From the NCBI GenBank assembly GCA_016714165.1, contig JADJNU010000002.1:496001-560000 (forward strand): DNA of 64,000 nucleotides, read 5' to 3'. Numbering within the stretch: the first letter of the stretch is position 1; each line of letters starts with the position of its first letter. Position numbers and translations under genes: made by a program. The notes below the pieces were generated by a model. It searched no databases. It worked only from the letters and a program-made list of their open reading frames with translations, and had not been told where the DNA came from. This DNA comes from Bdellovibrionales bacterium. Lineage in GTDB: Bacteria > Bdellovibrionota > Bdellovibrionia > Bdellovibrionales > UBA1609. Below, piece by piece: positions 43,201 to 51,975 of the stretch.

Positions 43201-43551
43201 TTAATGAGTGTCATTCGTGCTTGCCGATTCATCTTCATCATCAGAAAAAACAAAAACCAGATCACCTTGCCCAACTAGGTCAAAACGATCACGAGCTTCT
43301 CTCTCAATAAACAAGGGATCCGAGGCATGACGCAGTTTCTCATCAAGCTCTAGAGAACGACCTTCAAGAACGGAGGTCTGATTTTGGATTTTGTAGAAAT
43401 CATTATGTAACTCCCACAGACGAATCAAACTTCCGTCGGCAAACAGATTGAAAAATGCAAGAGCGGCACAAAACCACAAGACCCGAAGAGGGTGATTCAA
43501 CTGCTCTTGTATCCACTGAAACATACGGGTTATACCCATCACCTTTATCAT
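43201..43551 (-). CDS. ftsB: FtsB/DivIC-family septum formation initiator
   Basis: A 116-residue bitopic protein with a short basic start and a membrane helix around residues 22-40 (LRVLWFCAALAFFNLFADG). A periplasmic coiled coil (about 46-78) leads to DPLFIEREARDRFDLVGQGDLVFVF, the FtsB-type domain that binds FtsL and FtsQ. Location downstream of eno is the common arrangement for ftsB. Several starts are possible; ATG 43539 would remove four residues. Confidence 0.88.
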   Translation of the reverse strand: MIKVMGITRMFQWIQEQLNHPLRVLWFCAALAFFNLFADGSLIRLWELHNDFYKIQNQTSVLEGRSLELDEKLRHASDPLFIEREARDRFDLVGQGDLVFVFSDDEDESASTNDTH

Positions 43552-43585
43552 ACCTTAAAAAAGGAAGGATAAAAGTCCAGGTATT

Positions 43586-43618
43586 GAGGAGTTCCGCTGA
43601 AATTCAATGAAACTCCTC
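43586..43618. repeat. Inverted repeat between eno and ftsB
   Basis: GAGGAGTT and AACTCCTC (8 bp, perfect) are separated by 17 bases and lie just after the eno stop. A T-rich stretch follows 10-20 bases later on the minus strand. It may be a weak terminator, processing site or chance; nothing else is seen in 43552-43635. Confidence 0.35.
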
Positions 43619-43635
43619 CCCACGCGAAGGCCAAA

Positions 43636-44907
43636 CTAAGCATGAAAAGCCTGAGATCCCCAGTACTTAGCCTTTGAACCCAGATCTTCCTCTATTCGCA
43701 AAAGCTGATTGTATTTCGCTGTCCGCTCGCCTCTGCAAAGAGATCCCGTCTTGATCTGCTCCGTTTCCAAGCCCACAGCCAAGTCAGCAATTGTTGCATC
43801 TTCAGTCTCACCGCTGCGATGTGACATGACTGTCCGATAAGAAGCCTGTTGGGCCATCTTAACGGCTTTGATTGTTTCTGAGAGCGTTCCAATTTGATTC
43901 ACCTTCACCAAGAGGGCATTCGCAGCTCCGCGGCTAATTCCCTCCTGGAGGCGTTTTGGGTTGGTCACAAACAAATCATCACCAACCAACTGAATCTTAT
44001 CACCCACTGATTTCGTAAATTGGATCCATCCCTCCCAGTCATCTTCAGAAAACCCATCTTCAATTGAAACAAGCGGATATTCTTTCATCCAAGACTTATA
44101 GATATCAGCCAATTCCACAGAGGATATCGACCGACCTTCCCAAGAATATTTACCATTGTTATACATTTCAGTTGCTGCAACATCGAGAGCGAGGAAAACC
44201 TCTTGACCGGGTTTATAACCGGCCTTCTCTATGGCTTTCATAATGAGTTGAAGAGCATCTTGATTTCGCGATAATTTGGGGGCAAAACCGCCCTCATCTC
44301 CGACTGCCGTCGTCATTCCTTTTTCATTTATGATTTTCTTTAAAGAATGAAATATTTCACAACCCGCTCGAAGCGATTCAGAAAAAGACTCACCCACAAC
44401 GGGTACGATCATGAATTCCTGAACGTCTACGCCATTGTTCGCATGGGCTCCGCCATTTACAACATTCATGAGAGGCACAGGAAGCTTCGTTGCACCGGCA
44501 CCCCCCAAATAACGATAAAAAGCCAAATTTTCGGCTAATGCAGCAGCTTTAGCGGCGGCAACAGAAACGCCAAGAATTGCGTTGGCACCGATTTTTGATT
44601 TGTTCTCGGTTCCGTCAATATTTAGGAGCAATTTATCGAAATCCTCTACACTAACGAACTTCTCACCAACAAGTTTCTTGGACAAAATATTATTGATGTT
44701 CTCAACGGCAATTCTAACTCCTTTGCCAAAATGTCTTTTCGGATCTTTGTCGCGGAGCTCATGGGCCTCGTAGGCTCCAGTCGAAGCGCCTGATGGAACT
44801 GCGAATCGTCCCATATGTCCAGAATCGAATGTCACTTCCACTTCAACAGTCGGGGTACCGCGGCTGTCCAATATTTCTCTACCATGAATGTTCTTAACTT
44901 TTGCCAC
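43636..44907 (-). CDS. eno: Enolase
   Basis: Enolase interconverts 2-phosphoglycerate and phosphoenolpyruvate. The 423-residue product has GREILDSRGTPTVEVEV at the N-terminus, VPSGASTGAYEAHELRD, metal-binding acids in DVAATEMYN, EDGFSEDD and GDDLFVTNP, catalytic Lys in LVKVNQIGT, and the signature MSHRSGETEDATIADLAVG. Start is GTG at 44907 with AAAGGAG 7 bases upstream. It precedes ftsB. Confidence 0.97.
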   Translation of the reverse strand: MAKVKNIHGREILDSRGTPTVEVEVTFDSGHMGRFAVPSGASTGAYEAHELRDKDPKRHFGKGVRIAVENINNILSKKLVGEKFVSVEDFDKLLLNIDGTENKSKIGANAILGVSVAAAKAAALAENLAFYRYLGGAGATKLPVPLMNVVNGGAHANNGVDVQEFMIVPVVGESFSESLRAGCEIFHSLKKIINEKGMTTAVGDEGGFAPKLSRNQDALQLIMKAIEKAGYKPGQEVFLALDVAATEMYNNGKYSWEGRSISSVELADIYKSWMKEYPLVSIEDGFSEDDWEGWIQFTKSVGDKIQLVGDDLFVTNPKRLQEGISRGAANALLVKVNQIGTLSETIKAVKMAQQASYRTVMSHRSGETEDATIADLAVGLETEQIKTGSLCRGERTAKYNQLLRIEEDLGSKAKYWGSQAFHA

Positions 44908-44936
44908 TAATGCTCTCCTTTAATGTTGCTTCTCAT

Positions 44937-46007
44937 TTAAAGATTTAACTGTCGATTCATATTGCCACGATTGGGCCAATCGGAAGAGTTAGCAGTCCCT
45001 TGCTCCGAAGGCATTTGGATGGCCGCTCCCCGCAGCTCCGTCTGCAATCCAACCAAACTTGCCACCATGTCTTTGATGAGCTGAGGAAACGTCGAACGTA
45101 AGTAATCCCAATCGACTCGCTTCATCGCTTCATGGACCTGGGGGTCCTTTCGCCCTTGACCCACAAGTATGGTTACAAGTTGTTGCGCTCGAACCATATA
45201 ATCATCAAGGCGCCTCAATTGAGACTTTAATAGATCAAGACGCCCATCGAAATTTCGAGATTCCGAAAACTCGCGAACCCCTTGCTGGCTATTTTCAGCC
45301 AAGCAAACCAAGTTCTCAAGCTGCGTCCGATACTTTTCAATTTGAAAGTCTTTAAGAACCAGTTCCCTCTTGCGCTCTTCAAGTTCCCGTTGAGCCAATT
45401 CCAATGATTGTCGCATTGTCTTAACAAGTTCTGGTTTAAAGTTCGCGTCGCTGTCTTCGTCTTCAAAAAAACTCTGTTGAGCGTCAGACCACCCAATTGA
45501 TATTTGGTGACCACGCCAACGCACCATCGCCCGCTGTTTTCCAACATAGGAAGGCAAAGCCTCAAGGGCCGCTCGCAAGTACTCCGACGTCAACGGGTAT
45601 TCTTCAGCCACCCAAGGCATTTCAAATCTTATTGATTCGCTCTCTCGATGAACCTGTGCAAGATCAGGTGCCGGCGATACAAAATAGGACAAGAAACGAT
45701 GGGGCTGCTGATAAACATCCTGGGCATTGGGCATCATTCGCAAAACGCTATCCAATACGCCCCAAGACCAAAGCTCATGGCAGTTGTGTCCAACGCTTTC
45801 CATCAGATTCCAATCACCCATCCTATCGCCATACTCCCGACTTACGGCGCCTAAAAATTGCTCCACTTTTTGAGACTCAAGCCAGCAGGACGGATCACGC
45901 AGAAATTCCTCGGGAAGATCTGTAAGATCATATAGACCTTCCATTCCCGCTCCCTGGCGGCTCACATGAGCTAGAACCGAATTGGTAATCTTTCCGCTAA
46001 AATGCAC
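44937..46007 (-). CDS. Unrecognised cytoplasmic protein with coiled coil
   Basis: A 356-residue protein with no signal or membrane helix. The N-terminal 190 residues are mixed alpha/beta and Trp-rich (GDWNLMESVGHNCHELWSWG; FEMPWVAEEYPLTSEYLRAALE), reminiscent of heme-NO-binding or AraC-type N-terminal ligand folds found before signalling modules. Residues 195-245 form a strong coiled coil (LELAQRELEERKRELVLKDFQIEKYR). The rest is helical. No output domain is seen, so it may be a sensor that works through partners. Start is GTG 46007; no good Shine-Dalgarno is seen, and the same frame is open for about 20 codons upstream, so the true start is uncertain. It lies just downstream of cpaF on the same strand. 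Confidence 0.7.
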   Translation of the reverse strand: MHFSGKITNSVLAHVSRQGAGMEGLYDLTDLPEEFLRDPSCWLESQKVEQFLGAVSREYGDRMGDWNLMESVGHNCHELWSWGVLDSVLRMMPNAQDVYQQPHRFLSYFVSPAPDLAQVHRESESIRFEMPWVAEEYPLTSEYLRAALEALPSYVGKQRAMVRWRGHQISIGWSDAQQSFFEDEDSDANFKPELVKTMRQSLELAQRELEERKRELVLKDFQIEKYRTQLENLVCLAENSQQGVREFSESRNFDGRLDLLKSQLRRLDDYMVRAQQLVTILVGQGRKDPQVHEAMKRVDWDYLRSTFPQLIKDMVASLVGLQTELRGAAIQMPSEQGTANSSDWPNRGNMNRQLNL

Positions 46008-46159
46008 ATCCTCGTTGTAACGACTATGAAGGTCGAAAACAAATGATATTCCCTTGTTTTTTCACTCTGTTGTAGAGACTTGATAGAATTGATACGTAGC
46101 ACCAGAAGCGTCGCGCTAAATTGATGGGCGATAACTTTTAGCCTTATTTCGTCAGTTAT

Positions 46160-47272
46160 TCAGGATGCCTTGGCTCCAAATTTACTCCGCGAAAAGGGAA
46201 TTTGATTGTCCTCAATCTCAGACATAAAGGATGGAATCTCCCCGGTGGGTTGCAACTGGCCTATGAGTTTTCCATCTGGTCCCTTCGTCAAACGACTCAG
46301 ATTTAGCAACGGCACAACATCATAGGAACCATCGGAGGTAAATCCTCTGACCTCCGCTATGCTCCCTAACCGCCGGGAGCCATCAGAATACCGAGAAACT
46401 TGTACTATCAAATCTATGGCAGAAGCAATTTGGTAGCGCAGAGCTTTTTCACTAAGACCTTTGTCTCCGCCTTGGGCAAGAGCCTCCAAGCGCACAATTG
46501 CATCACTTGGGGAATTCGCGTGCACGGTTCCCAAACAACCTTTGTGCCCGGTGTTCATGGCTTGCACGAGCTCAAGGGCCTCTGACCCACGCACTTCACC
46601 AACAATAATACGATCGGGCCGTAGGCGCAAACTGCTCTTAAGTAAATCACGAATCGTCACTTCGCCACGACCCTGTTCATCCGCCAGCCTCGTTTCAAAA
46701 AAGACAACATGCTCGTATTCAACCCTCAACTCACTGGCGTCTTCAATAACAATAATCCTCTGTCCTTTGGGTATCCGATTGCACAAAACACCAAGCAGCG
46801 TTGTCTTTCCCGATCCCGTACCTCCGCTGACCAAAATATTTTTTCCCAATTTCATGCACACATCAAGAAATTGGGCCGCATCAACAGTCATAGCTCCTAT
46901 GTTCACATAGTCCTTAAATGACATTTGCTTAGTAGAAAATTTTCGAATTGCAACAGTCGTTCCCTTCCTCGAACAGGGCGGAATCACCGCATGGATCCGA
47001 TAGCCGTTGGGCAACCGAGCATCGAGCCGGGGTTCCTCGTCGCTGATTCGCCTTCCCACGCTTTGAGCAATATTGTTGACCGCCGCTCGCAAGGCGTCCT
47101 CGTTCTTGAAATTGAGATTTGTTTTTTGAATTTTTCCAGCAACTTCGACCCAGATCTCATTGTGACCATTAATCATCACTTCAGTGACTCTCTCGTCCTC
47201 CAGCAGAGGCACAACAGGTCCTAGAAAATTTCGAATGGCCTGCTCAAAAACACTGCCGTCCCCATTTGCCAT
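46160..47272 (-). CDS. cpaF: CpaF/TadA-type secretion ATPase
   Basis: A 370-residue hexameric ATPase of the type II/IV secretion family, Tad/CpaF branch. The N-terminal domain carries EVMINGHNEIWVEVAGKI. Walker A is VSGGTGSGKTTLL near residues 158-170, the Asp box is VIEDASELR, Walker B is RPDRIIVGEVRGSEALELVQAMNTGH, and the His box GTVHANS follows. The open frame extends to 47365, but ATG 47272 lies one base after the upstream stop and gives the usual CpaF start. No other tad/flp gene is in the window, so it may act with components elsewhere. Confidence 0.93.
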   Translation of the reverse strand: MANGDGSVFEQAIRNFLGPVVPLLEDERVTEVMINGHNEIWVEVAGKIQKTNLNFKNEDALRAAVNNIAQSVGRRISDEEPRLDARLPNGYRIHAVIPPCSRKGTTVAIRKFSTKQMSFKDYVNIGAMTVDAAQFLDVCMKLGKNILVSGGTGSGKTTLLGVLCNRIPKGQRIIVIEDASELRVEYEHVVFFETRLADEQGRGEVTIRDLLKSSLRLRPDRIIVGEVRGSEALELVQAMNTGHKGCLGTVHANSPSDAIVRLEALAQGGDKGLSEKALRYQIASAIDLIVQVSRYSDGSRRLGSIAEVRGFTSDGSYDVVPLLNLSRLTKGPDGKLIGQLQPTGEIPSFMSEIEDNQIPFSRSKFGAKAS

Positions 47273-47273
47273 A

Positions 47274-47822
47274 TCATTCCTCTGAGGCGGGACGCCGAAT
47301 CCCCGCCTCAGCGGAGACTGCATGCACGACCACTCTCCCTTGAGCAGAGGTCTCGGGACAGACAAATGAATAGATACCTTCCTTTTTGGGACTCATTACA
47401 AATGACCTCATTTTTCCAAAATACGTGGCATGGTGCTCACTAAACGAATCCATCACAAAACTGACGTTTTTTTCTTTTTCATTCACATTCACAACATGAA
47501 CTTTGTAACTTTCTCCTTCTCGAACTCTCACCGTATTCGGAACAAATCCAGCTTCAGTATTCAAGATAACGATTTCTTGAACGCCGTCTCTGTTCTGAGC
47601 AGAAATCAAGTGATCAAAGATTGTCGTATCTTGAGCTCTGCCCTCCGGGGCTGATTCCTTCATCTCACCTTTTCGTTGCTCCTTAAATCTTTTTGAAAAA
47701 TCAACTGCCCACTCGCCATGAACCTCGCCACTCAAGCCTAAAATGACGAACAGAACGCCAGCCACCAACTTGAGAATTATATTAATGTAAAATTTCACGC
47801 GCGTGAAAATCGGCATACTCAC
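47274..47822 (-). CDS. Exported cupredoxin-like protein
   Basis: A 182-residue protein with a signal sequence (hydrophobic core IILKLVAGVLFVILGLSG). A charged spacer precedes a cupredoxin-like beta domain at about 78-168: IVILNTEAGFVPNTVRVREGESYKVHVVN, then FVMSPKKEGIYSFVCPETSAQGRVVVH. The Cys in the loop and nearby His and Met residues could bind copper, but a full ligand set is not certain. Start is GTG 47822 with GGAGG 7 bases upstream, overlapping the preceding small gene by 41 bases. It is immediately followed by cpaF, so co-expression is likely. Confidence 0.75.
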   Translation of the reverse strand: MSMPIFTRVKFYINIILKLVAGVLFVILGLSGEVHGEWAVDFSKRFKEQRKGEMKESAPEGRAQDTTIFDHLISAQNRDGVQEIVILNTEAGFVPNTVRVREGESYKVHVVNVNEKEKNVSFVMDSFSEHHATYFGKMRSFVMSPKKEGIYSFVCPETSAQGRVVVHAVSAEAGIRRPASEE

Positions 47823-48060
47823 GAGCTACCTCCATGGCCAAGTATTTGAGAGCTGACTCATTTAATTTTTTCAATTCATCCATGAGAGTTTTCTTATCAT
47901 CCTGATAGAGATTTGCGGCACCGATCGCCTTGTGATAGTGATCAAGGTGGTGCGGCATCTGCTCAAGAGCTTGCCCCCAGTCCATTTGCAAAACTGGATC
48001 AATGATTCCAAGCTCATAGAGCGCATCAAAAACTTGTTGTAGATTGCCCTGTAAATACAT
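47782..48060 (-). CDS. Small helical protein of unknown function
   Basis: A 92-residue acidic, all-helical protein without signal peptide (LQQVFDALYELGIIDPVLQMDW; LKKLNESALKYLAMEVAREYADF). I do not recognise the family. ATG 48060 is preceded by AAAGGA at normal spacing. It overlaps the exported cupredoxin-like gene and so belongs to the unit small gene-cupredoxin-cpaF. The 122 bases upstream contain a short GTCAAC...GTTGAC repeat only. Confidence 0.7.
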   Translation of the reverse strand: MYLQGNLQQVFDALYELGIIDPVLQMDWGQALEQMPHHLDHYHKAIGAANLYQDDKKTLMDELKKLNESALKYLAMEVAREYADFHAREILH

Positions 48061-48182
48061 AGACGTCCTTTATGCAAAGGTTCTCTACGCATCTCTTCGG
48101 CATTTTTAGGCAGTTGAATGAGGCCCCACGACCAACCTCAGTGTCAACCTCCTCGATGTTGACGTTGTGAGTCGATCTGTTT

Positions 48183-49511
48183 CTATAGAATATTGGCAGC
48201 AAGCTCAGCTAGTTCGGATCTCTCGCCCTTGGTCAGGGTGACATGGGCCGAAATGTGCTGACCCTTGAATCGCTCCACCGCATAAGTCAGACCGCTGTTA
48301 GCAGAGTCCACATAAGGATTATCAATCTGATAACAGTCGCCTGTCAGAACGACTTTTGTCTTCTGCCCAGCTCGAGTGATAATGGTCTTGATTTCATGCG
48401 GAGTGAGGTTTTGCGCCTCATCAACAATAAGGTACTGGTTGGGAATACTGCGGCCTCTGATATACGTCAAAGGTTCGATATTCAACATACCCTGATTGAT
48501 CAATTCTTGCGCTCGACCCGCTGCCTTCTTATCTGCTCCTAAAAGGAACTCCACGTTGTCAAATATAGGCTGCATCCAGGGATTTAGTTTTTGCTCCACA
48601 TCCCCCGGAAGATACCCGATATCTCGACCCATCGGAAAGATCGGTCGGCTCACCAACAGCCTTTGGAAATATCCATCATCAAGGGTTTTATGAAGACCTG
48701 CCGCAATCGCCATCAGAGTTTTTCCGGTTCCAGCCTTACCTACAAGAGAAACAAACAAGAGCTCGTCATTCAGAAGTGCGTCCAAAGCAAAACTCTGTTC
48801 TACATTTCGAGGGTGAATACCCCAAATGCTCTCGGTGGGACAAATGAGTGAAACAATTCTACCCTGAAGGCCGCTAAATCTGCCAATAGCACTGTGATTT
48901 GGATTCGAAGAATCCTTCATTACCACATATTGATTCGAATGGAGCCTCTGGGTTCCTTCATAAACAACTGACTTCTCTCGATAAAAACGATCTATGATCA
49001 GAGGGTCTACCTCCAATTCCTTGACCCCGGTGTACATCTCCTCAAATGAGGTCTCGTCTGGATCATAGTCCTTGGCATTGATACCAAAAACATCTGCCTT
49101 GATGCGAAGATTGATATCCTTTGTGACCAATTCGACCTGACCAATCGGAAACTTTCGTTGCAAGCTCAGAGCCGTTGCCAAAATACGATTGTCAGCCTTC
49201 ATACCGTCAAGCTCTGGCGGCATGCCCTCAAGGCTCATATCAGTGCTCACATAAACGTAACTTTTGCTATTTTCTAGCAAGACTCCACTGGCCAAAGGTC
49301 CTTGGCTTCTTAAAACATCGATAAATCGAGAAAAATGGCGGGCATTGCGGCCATTCTCTCCTAAATCTCTTTTGAATCGGTCAACTTCTTCAATAACGGA
49401 AAACGGAATGAAGATATCCGAATCTTTGAATTTTGTGATCGCCAGAGCATCAAACAAAATCACATTGGTATCGAGAACAATCTTACGACTTGCACGCCCC
49501 TCAATTGCCAT
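48183..49511 (-). CDS. PIN-PhoH family ATPase
   Basis: A 442-residue protein of the YlaK/PhoH2 type. An N-terminal PIN ribonuclease domain spans about 1-150 (KIVLDTNVILFD; RDLGENGRNARHFSRF; LVTKDINLRIKA). The PhoH helicase-like ATPase spans about 230-442, with Walker A VGKAGTGKTLMAIAAG, Walker B LIVDEAQNLTPHE and VLTGDCYQID. Such proteins are proposed sequence-specific RNA helicases/nucleases. ATG 49511 is preferred to 49541 because GGGAGG lies 7 bases upstream. It is followed after 122 bases by the small gene and cpaF. Confidence 0.93.
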   Translation of the reverse strand: MAIEGRASRKIVLDTNVILFDALAITKFKDSDIFIPFSVIEEVDRFKRDLGENGRNARHFSRFIDVLRSQGPLASGVLLENSKSYVYVSTDMSLEGMPPELDGMKADNRILATALSLQRKFPIGQVELVTKDINLRIKADVFGINAKDYDPDETSFEEMYTGVKELEVDPLIIDRFYREKSVVYEGTQRLHSNQYVVMKDSSNPNHSAIGRFSGLQGRIVSLICPTESIWGIHPRNVEQSFALDALLNDELLFVSLVGKAGTGKTLMAIAAGLHKTLDDGYFQRLLVSRPIFPMGRDIGYLPGDVEQKLNPWMQPIFDNVEFLLGADKKAAGRAQELINQGMLNIEPLTYIRGRSIPNQYLIVDEAQNLTPHEIKTIITRAGQKTKVVLTGDCYQIDNPYVDSANSGLTYAVERFKGQHISAHVTLTKGERSELAELAANIL

Positions 49512-49689
49512 GAAATACCTCCCAAGTTGACCAACTGCCATTCGTTCAGCAACCAGATCCGCGGCTGTGCTTCCATTCGATCTTATTTAACTATATAAGT
49601 ATATGAAAAAATAAAGGAAAATGGTCATCCGAAAGAGCAGAAGAAAACTTCCTTCACTCAGAAAATATCGACTAATTCGATGTCTATGT

Positions 49690-50262
49690 CTATTCCTTTA
49701 GATTGGAGACCATGACATCTCCCCCGTCTCTCTCCAAGCTGGCCGAAACGGTTTCTATGAACTTGACAAAATGACCCAAGGCAACGTCATTGACAGACCC
49801 CTTTACAAAATCAGCTCCATGGCGAAAAACTCCTTCTGGGCCTTCCTGACGCTGATTTCTCACTTTGATTACAAACGGAAAATAAGTGTATTGGTTGAGG
49901 TAGACCCGCATGGCAATTTCTTCGCCCTTGGCAAATTTTCCGAGGTCCATTTCCACATCAAATGACATCCCATTCTCGGAAATATCATAAAGAGAAACCT
50001 TCATGAGGCCCATTTGAGGCAACACAGCGAACGCGCCAATAAACTCGGTCAATATCGTGCGCTTTACGGTGCGACGCTCCTTCTGGATCTGCTCGATTCG
50101 CCGCACAGTCATATCCACGATAGGGGCCTGTTCTTGGATGAGAATTTGGCTCTCAGCTTGGTTTATTTCGTCGCTGACTGGGGGCTCATCCCTCTTTTTA
50201 GACTTTTTTCTAGTCTGACGCCTTTTCGCTAAATCTATGACATTACTCGCTTTAGGTCTCAT
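49690..50262 (-). CDS. PilZ domain protein, probable c-di-GMP effector
   Basis: A 190-residue protein. The first 60 residues are polar and partly basic (RRQTRKKSKKRDEPP). The PilZ domain spans about 60-172, with an Arg-rich RRTVKRTI start and DISENGMSF as the (D/N)xSxxG motif. GVFRHGADFV sits near the end of the barrel. No other domain is present, so it likely signals through protein contact. ATG 50262 follows a G-rich stretch. It is divergent from the TonB-like gene. An ATCGA-CTAAT-TCGAT repeat lies 9 bases after its stop, at 49667-49681. Confidence 0.85.
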   Translation of the reverse strand: MRPKASNVIDLAKRRQTRKKSKKRDEPPVSDEINQAESQILIQEQAPIVDMTVRRIEQIQKERRTVKRTILTEFIGAFAVLPQMGLMKVSLYDISENGMSFDVEMDLGKFAKGEEIAMRVYLNQYTYFPFVIKVRNQRQEGPEGVFRHGADFVKGSVNDVALGHFVKFIETVSASLERDGGDVMVSNLKE

Positions 50263-50350
50263 GTAACCCCCACTCTCTCCTTATCGGCAGAAATTGTCTC
50301 AACTTTAAGCGGACTCTTCGATATATTGTTCTCATCAATGGAGTCCTGTA

Positions 50351-51295
50351 TTGAGAAAACACCAATCCTTTCAAGCGATTGTTTTATCTTTCGGGATCCT
50401 CCTTAGCCTTTTTATTCATATTGGTGTTTATTTCGGAGCCCTCCATTTGCCCACTCCTATCAGATTTTTGCCAAGTCTCCCTATCGAAGTCGTGTACAGT
50501 CGTCCGGCCTCTTCTTCCAAAAGACAGTCTTTCGTAACTGATCCTGATTTGGGTGTTCTCGAAAAAGAGATTACCGAGAGGTCCCGCCTTCTCTCAAAAT
50601 TCACTCGCCGAGTGAAAGAGGAATCGGTTGCTCGCTTGAATGGCCCTTCGCACAATCGTCCGCCCGGGCGCCCGTTTGCCCGCAATTCCCCTCAAGAATC
50701 CAAACAAATAAAAACCTCAAAAATTCAAAAGACCCATTTAAAAAACTGGAAGGATCTGAAGCCTCAGGGAGATTTGTTCATTCACAAAGACTCAAAACCG
50801 CTTGATCTGCCTCCGAGGTCAGCCGAGGGGGGCATTTCTTCATCAAGAACCTTGGCGTTCGGAGGTTCCACAAACGGAGAATACATTCCCAATGTTAGAG
50901 AAGGAGAATTTACCTCCTTGAACACAGATCAATTTCTTTACTACACCTTCTTTGCTCGGGTAAACGAACAAGTGCGCACTCGCTGGGTGAACGCAATGGC
51001 CGAATATTCCTCCTCCCTGAGCAACAATGAATTAGGTAAACTCGCTCTTACCCCACGAATTACGGTCGTCGAAGTCCTTCTTCAGTCTGACGGGTATCTC
51101 AAGGATATTTTGATAAATAAGGAATCTGGAAGCAGAGGCCTGGATCAAACTGCTATTTTGGCCTTCTCCAAATCAGCTCCTTTTTTAAATCCACCCACTG
51201 ATATGATTAAGGAAGATGGTCTCATTCATCTCATTTATTCCTTTCGAGTCGATTGGCAACCCCGATATTTTGTGAAACAGAGCGAAGAGCGATGA
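50351..51295 (+). CDS. TonB/TolA-like energy transducer
   Basis: A 314-residue protein with one N-terminal membrane helix (about 10-32, AIVLSFGILLSLFIHIGVYFG). A long Pro/Ser/Lys/Arg-rich periplasmic linker leads to a C-terminal domain (about 200-305) of the TonB/TolA type. That domain has FFARVNEQVRTRWVN, then ITVVEVLLQSDGYLKDILINKESGSRGLDQTAILAFSKSAPFLNPP, the classical TonB C-terminal strand-helix pattern. Start is TTG 50351 with GGAG 7 bases upstream. No ExbBD genes are adjacent, so its motor may be shared. A weak hairpin follows the stop. Confidence 0.85.
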   Translation: MRKHQSFQAIVLSFGILLSLFIHIGVYFGALHLPTPIRFLPSLPIEVVYSRPASSSKRQSFVTDPDLGVLEKEITERSRLLSKFTRRVKEESVARLNGPSHNRPPGRPFARNSPQESKQIKTSKIQKTHLKNWKDLKPQGDLFIHKDSKPLDLPPRSAEGGISSSRTLAFGGSTNGEYIPNVREGEFTSLNTDQFLYYTFFARVNEQVRTRWVNAMAEYSSSLSNNELGKLALTPRITVVEVLLQSDGYLKDILINKESGSRGLDQTAILAFSKSAPFLNPPTDMIKEDGLIHLIYSFRVDWQPRYFVKQSEER

Positions 51296-51319
51296 TTCCC
51301 ACTTTCAAGGGAATTTATT
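51294..51319 (+). terminator. Weak terminator-like hairpin after the TonB-like gene
   Basis: ATTCCC and GGGAAT (6 bp) with an 8-base loop are followed by TTATTG right after the stop codon. The stem and T-run are short. The following gene starts 80 bases later, so partial read-through is plausible. Confidence 0.3.
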
Positions 51320-51399
51320 GCCTAGACATTGCACTTGAATGGAGCGAGAGCGCGCGGATCTGGACCCCTGTATCACTTTCCATTTGGTAAAATACCACC

Positions 51400-51975
51400 A
51401 TGAGGATTTCCCAAGCACAGCTTTATTTTTTTCTTCTTCTCTTCATCACTTCTTGTTTTTCGGCTAAAGCGGGAGTTATCGAGATGGGCACTTCAGCAAC
51501 CTTCAGAAGGTCCACGATAGACGAGAATAACTTCCAGGAAAGCACCAGCTATACAGGTACCGTCAGCTATTATTTCTGGGAAATGTCAGCGCTTGAATTG
51601 AGCTATACCGAGGGATCTTCTCTTCTGAGCGTAAAACCTGTTGATGACACAAAGGTGATTACAAGATCCACCTTCCGGCTCATCGGACTGGATCTGGTGA
51701 TAACCCTTGCCTCCCAGCAATCAAGCCTCCAACCCTATATTAAGATTGGAGGAGCCCGAATTTCGAAAAAAATAGTGCGGCAACCAGAGGGCCTTGATGC
51801 CTCAGAAATTGAATCTCCAACAGGAGTGGTCCCCAGCGCCGGTCTCGGACTCAAAATAATTCTCGGCAAGGCCTTCTCAATAAAAATTGGATTGGACGCC
51901 TGGACCAGTCCGCTTTCTGAAAGCACGCCCTCCATTGACTACGCCGGCCGAGCCGGAGTCTCTTGGATGTTTTGA
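51400..51975 (+). CDS. Small outer-membrane beta-barrel protein
   Basis: A 191-residue exported protein with a signal peptide (LYFFLLLFITSCFSAKA, cleavage near residue 24). The mature part consists of about eight amphipathic strands (GTVSYYFWEMSALELSYTEG; PYIKIGGARISKKI; AFSIKIGLDAWTSP) and ends in YAGRAGVSWMF with a C-terminal aromatic, typical of barrels folded by BamA. A Cys in TSCFSA is followed by Phe, not a good lipobox. Its stop overlaps the ATG of the aminopeptidase-like lipoprotein (TGATG), so both are made together. Confidence 0.82.
   Translation: MRISQAQLYFFLLLFITSCFSAKAGVIEMGTSATFRRSTIDENNFQESTSYTGTVSYYFWEMSALELSYTEGSSLLSVKPVDDTKVITRSTFRLIGLDLVITLASQQSSLQPYIKIGGARISKKIVRQPEGLDASEIESPTGVVPSAGLGLKIILGKAFSIKIGLDAWTSPLSESTPSIDYAGRAGVSWMF

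Noticed and set aside
47796..47809. Perfect palindrome TTCACGCGCGTGAA
   Set aside because: It lies inside two overlapping coding sequences and is short, so chance or codon use explains it.
48143..48163. GTCAAC...GTTGAC inverted repeat downstream of the phoH-like gene
   Set aside because: Only 6 bp with a 9-base loop and no T-run; could be chance.
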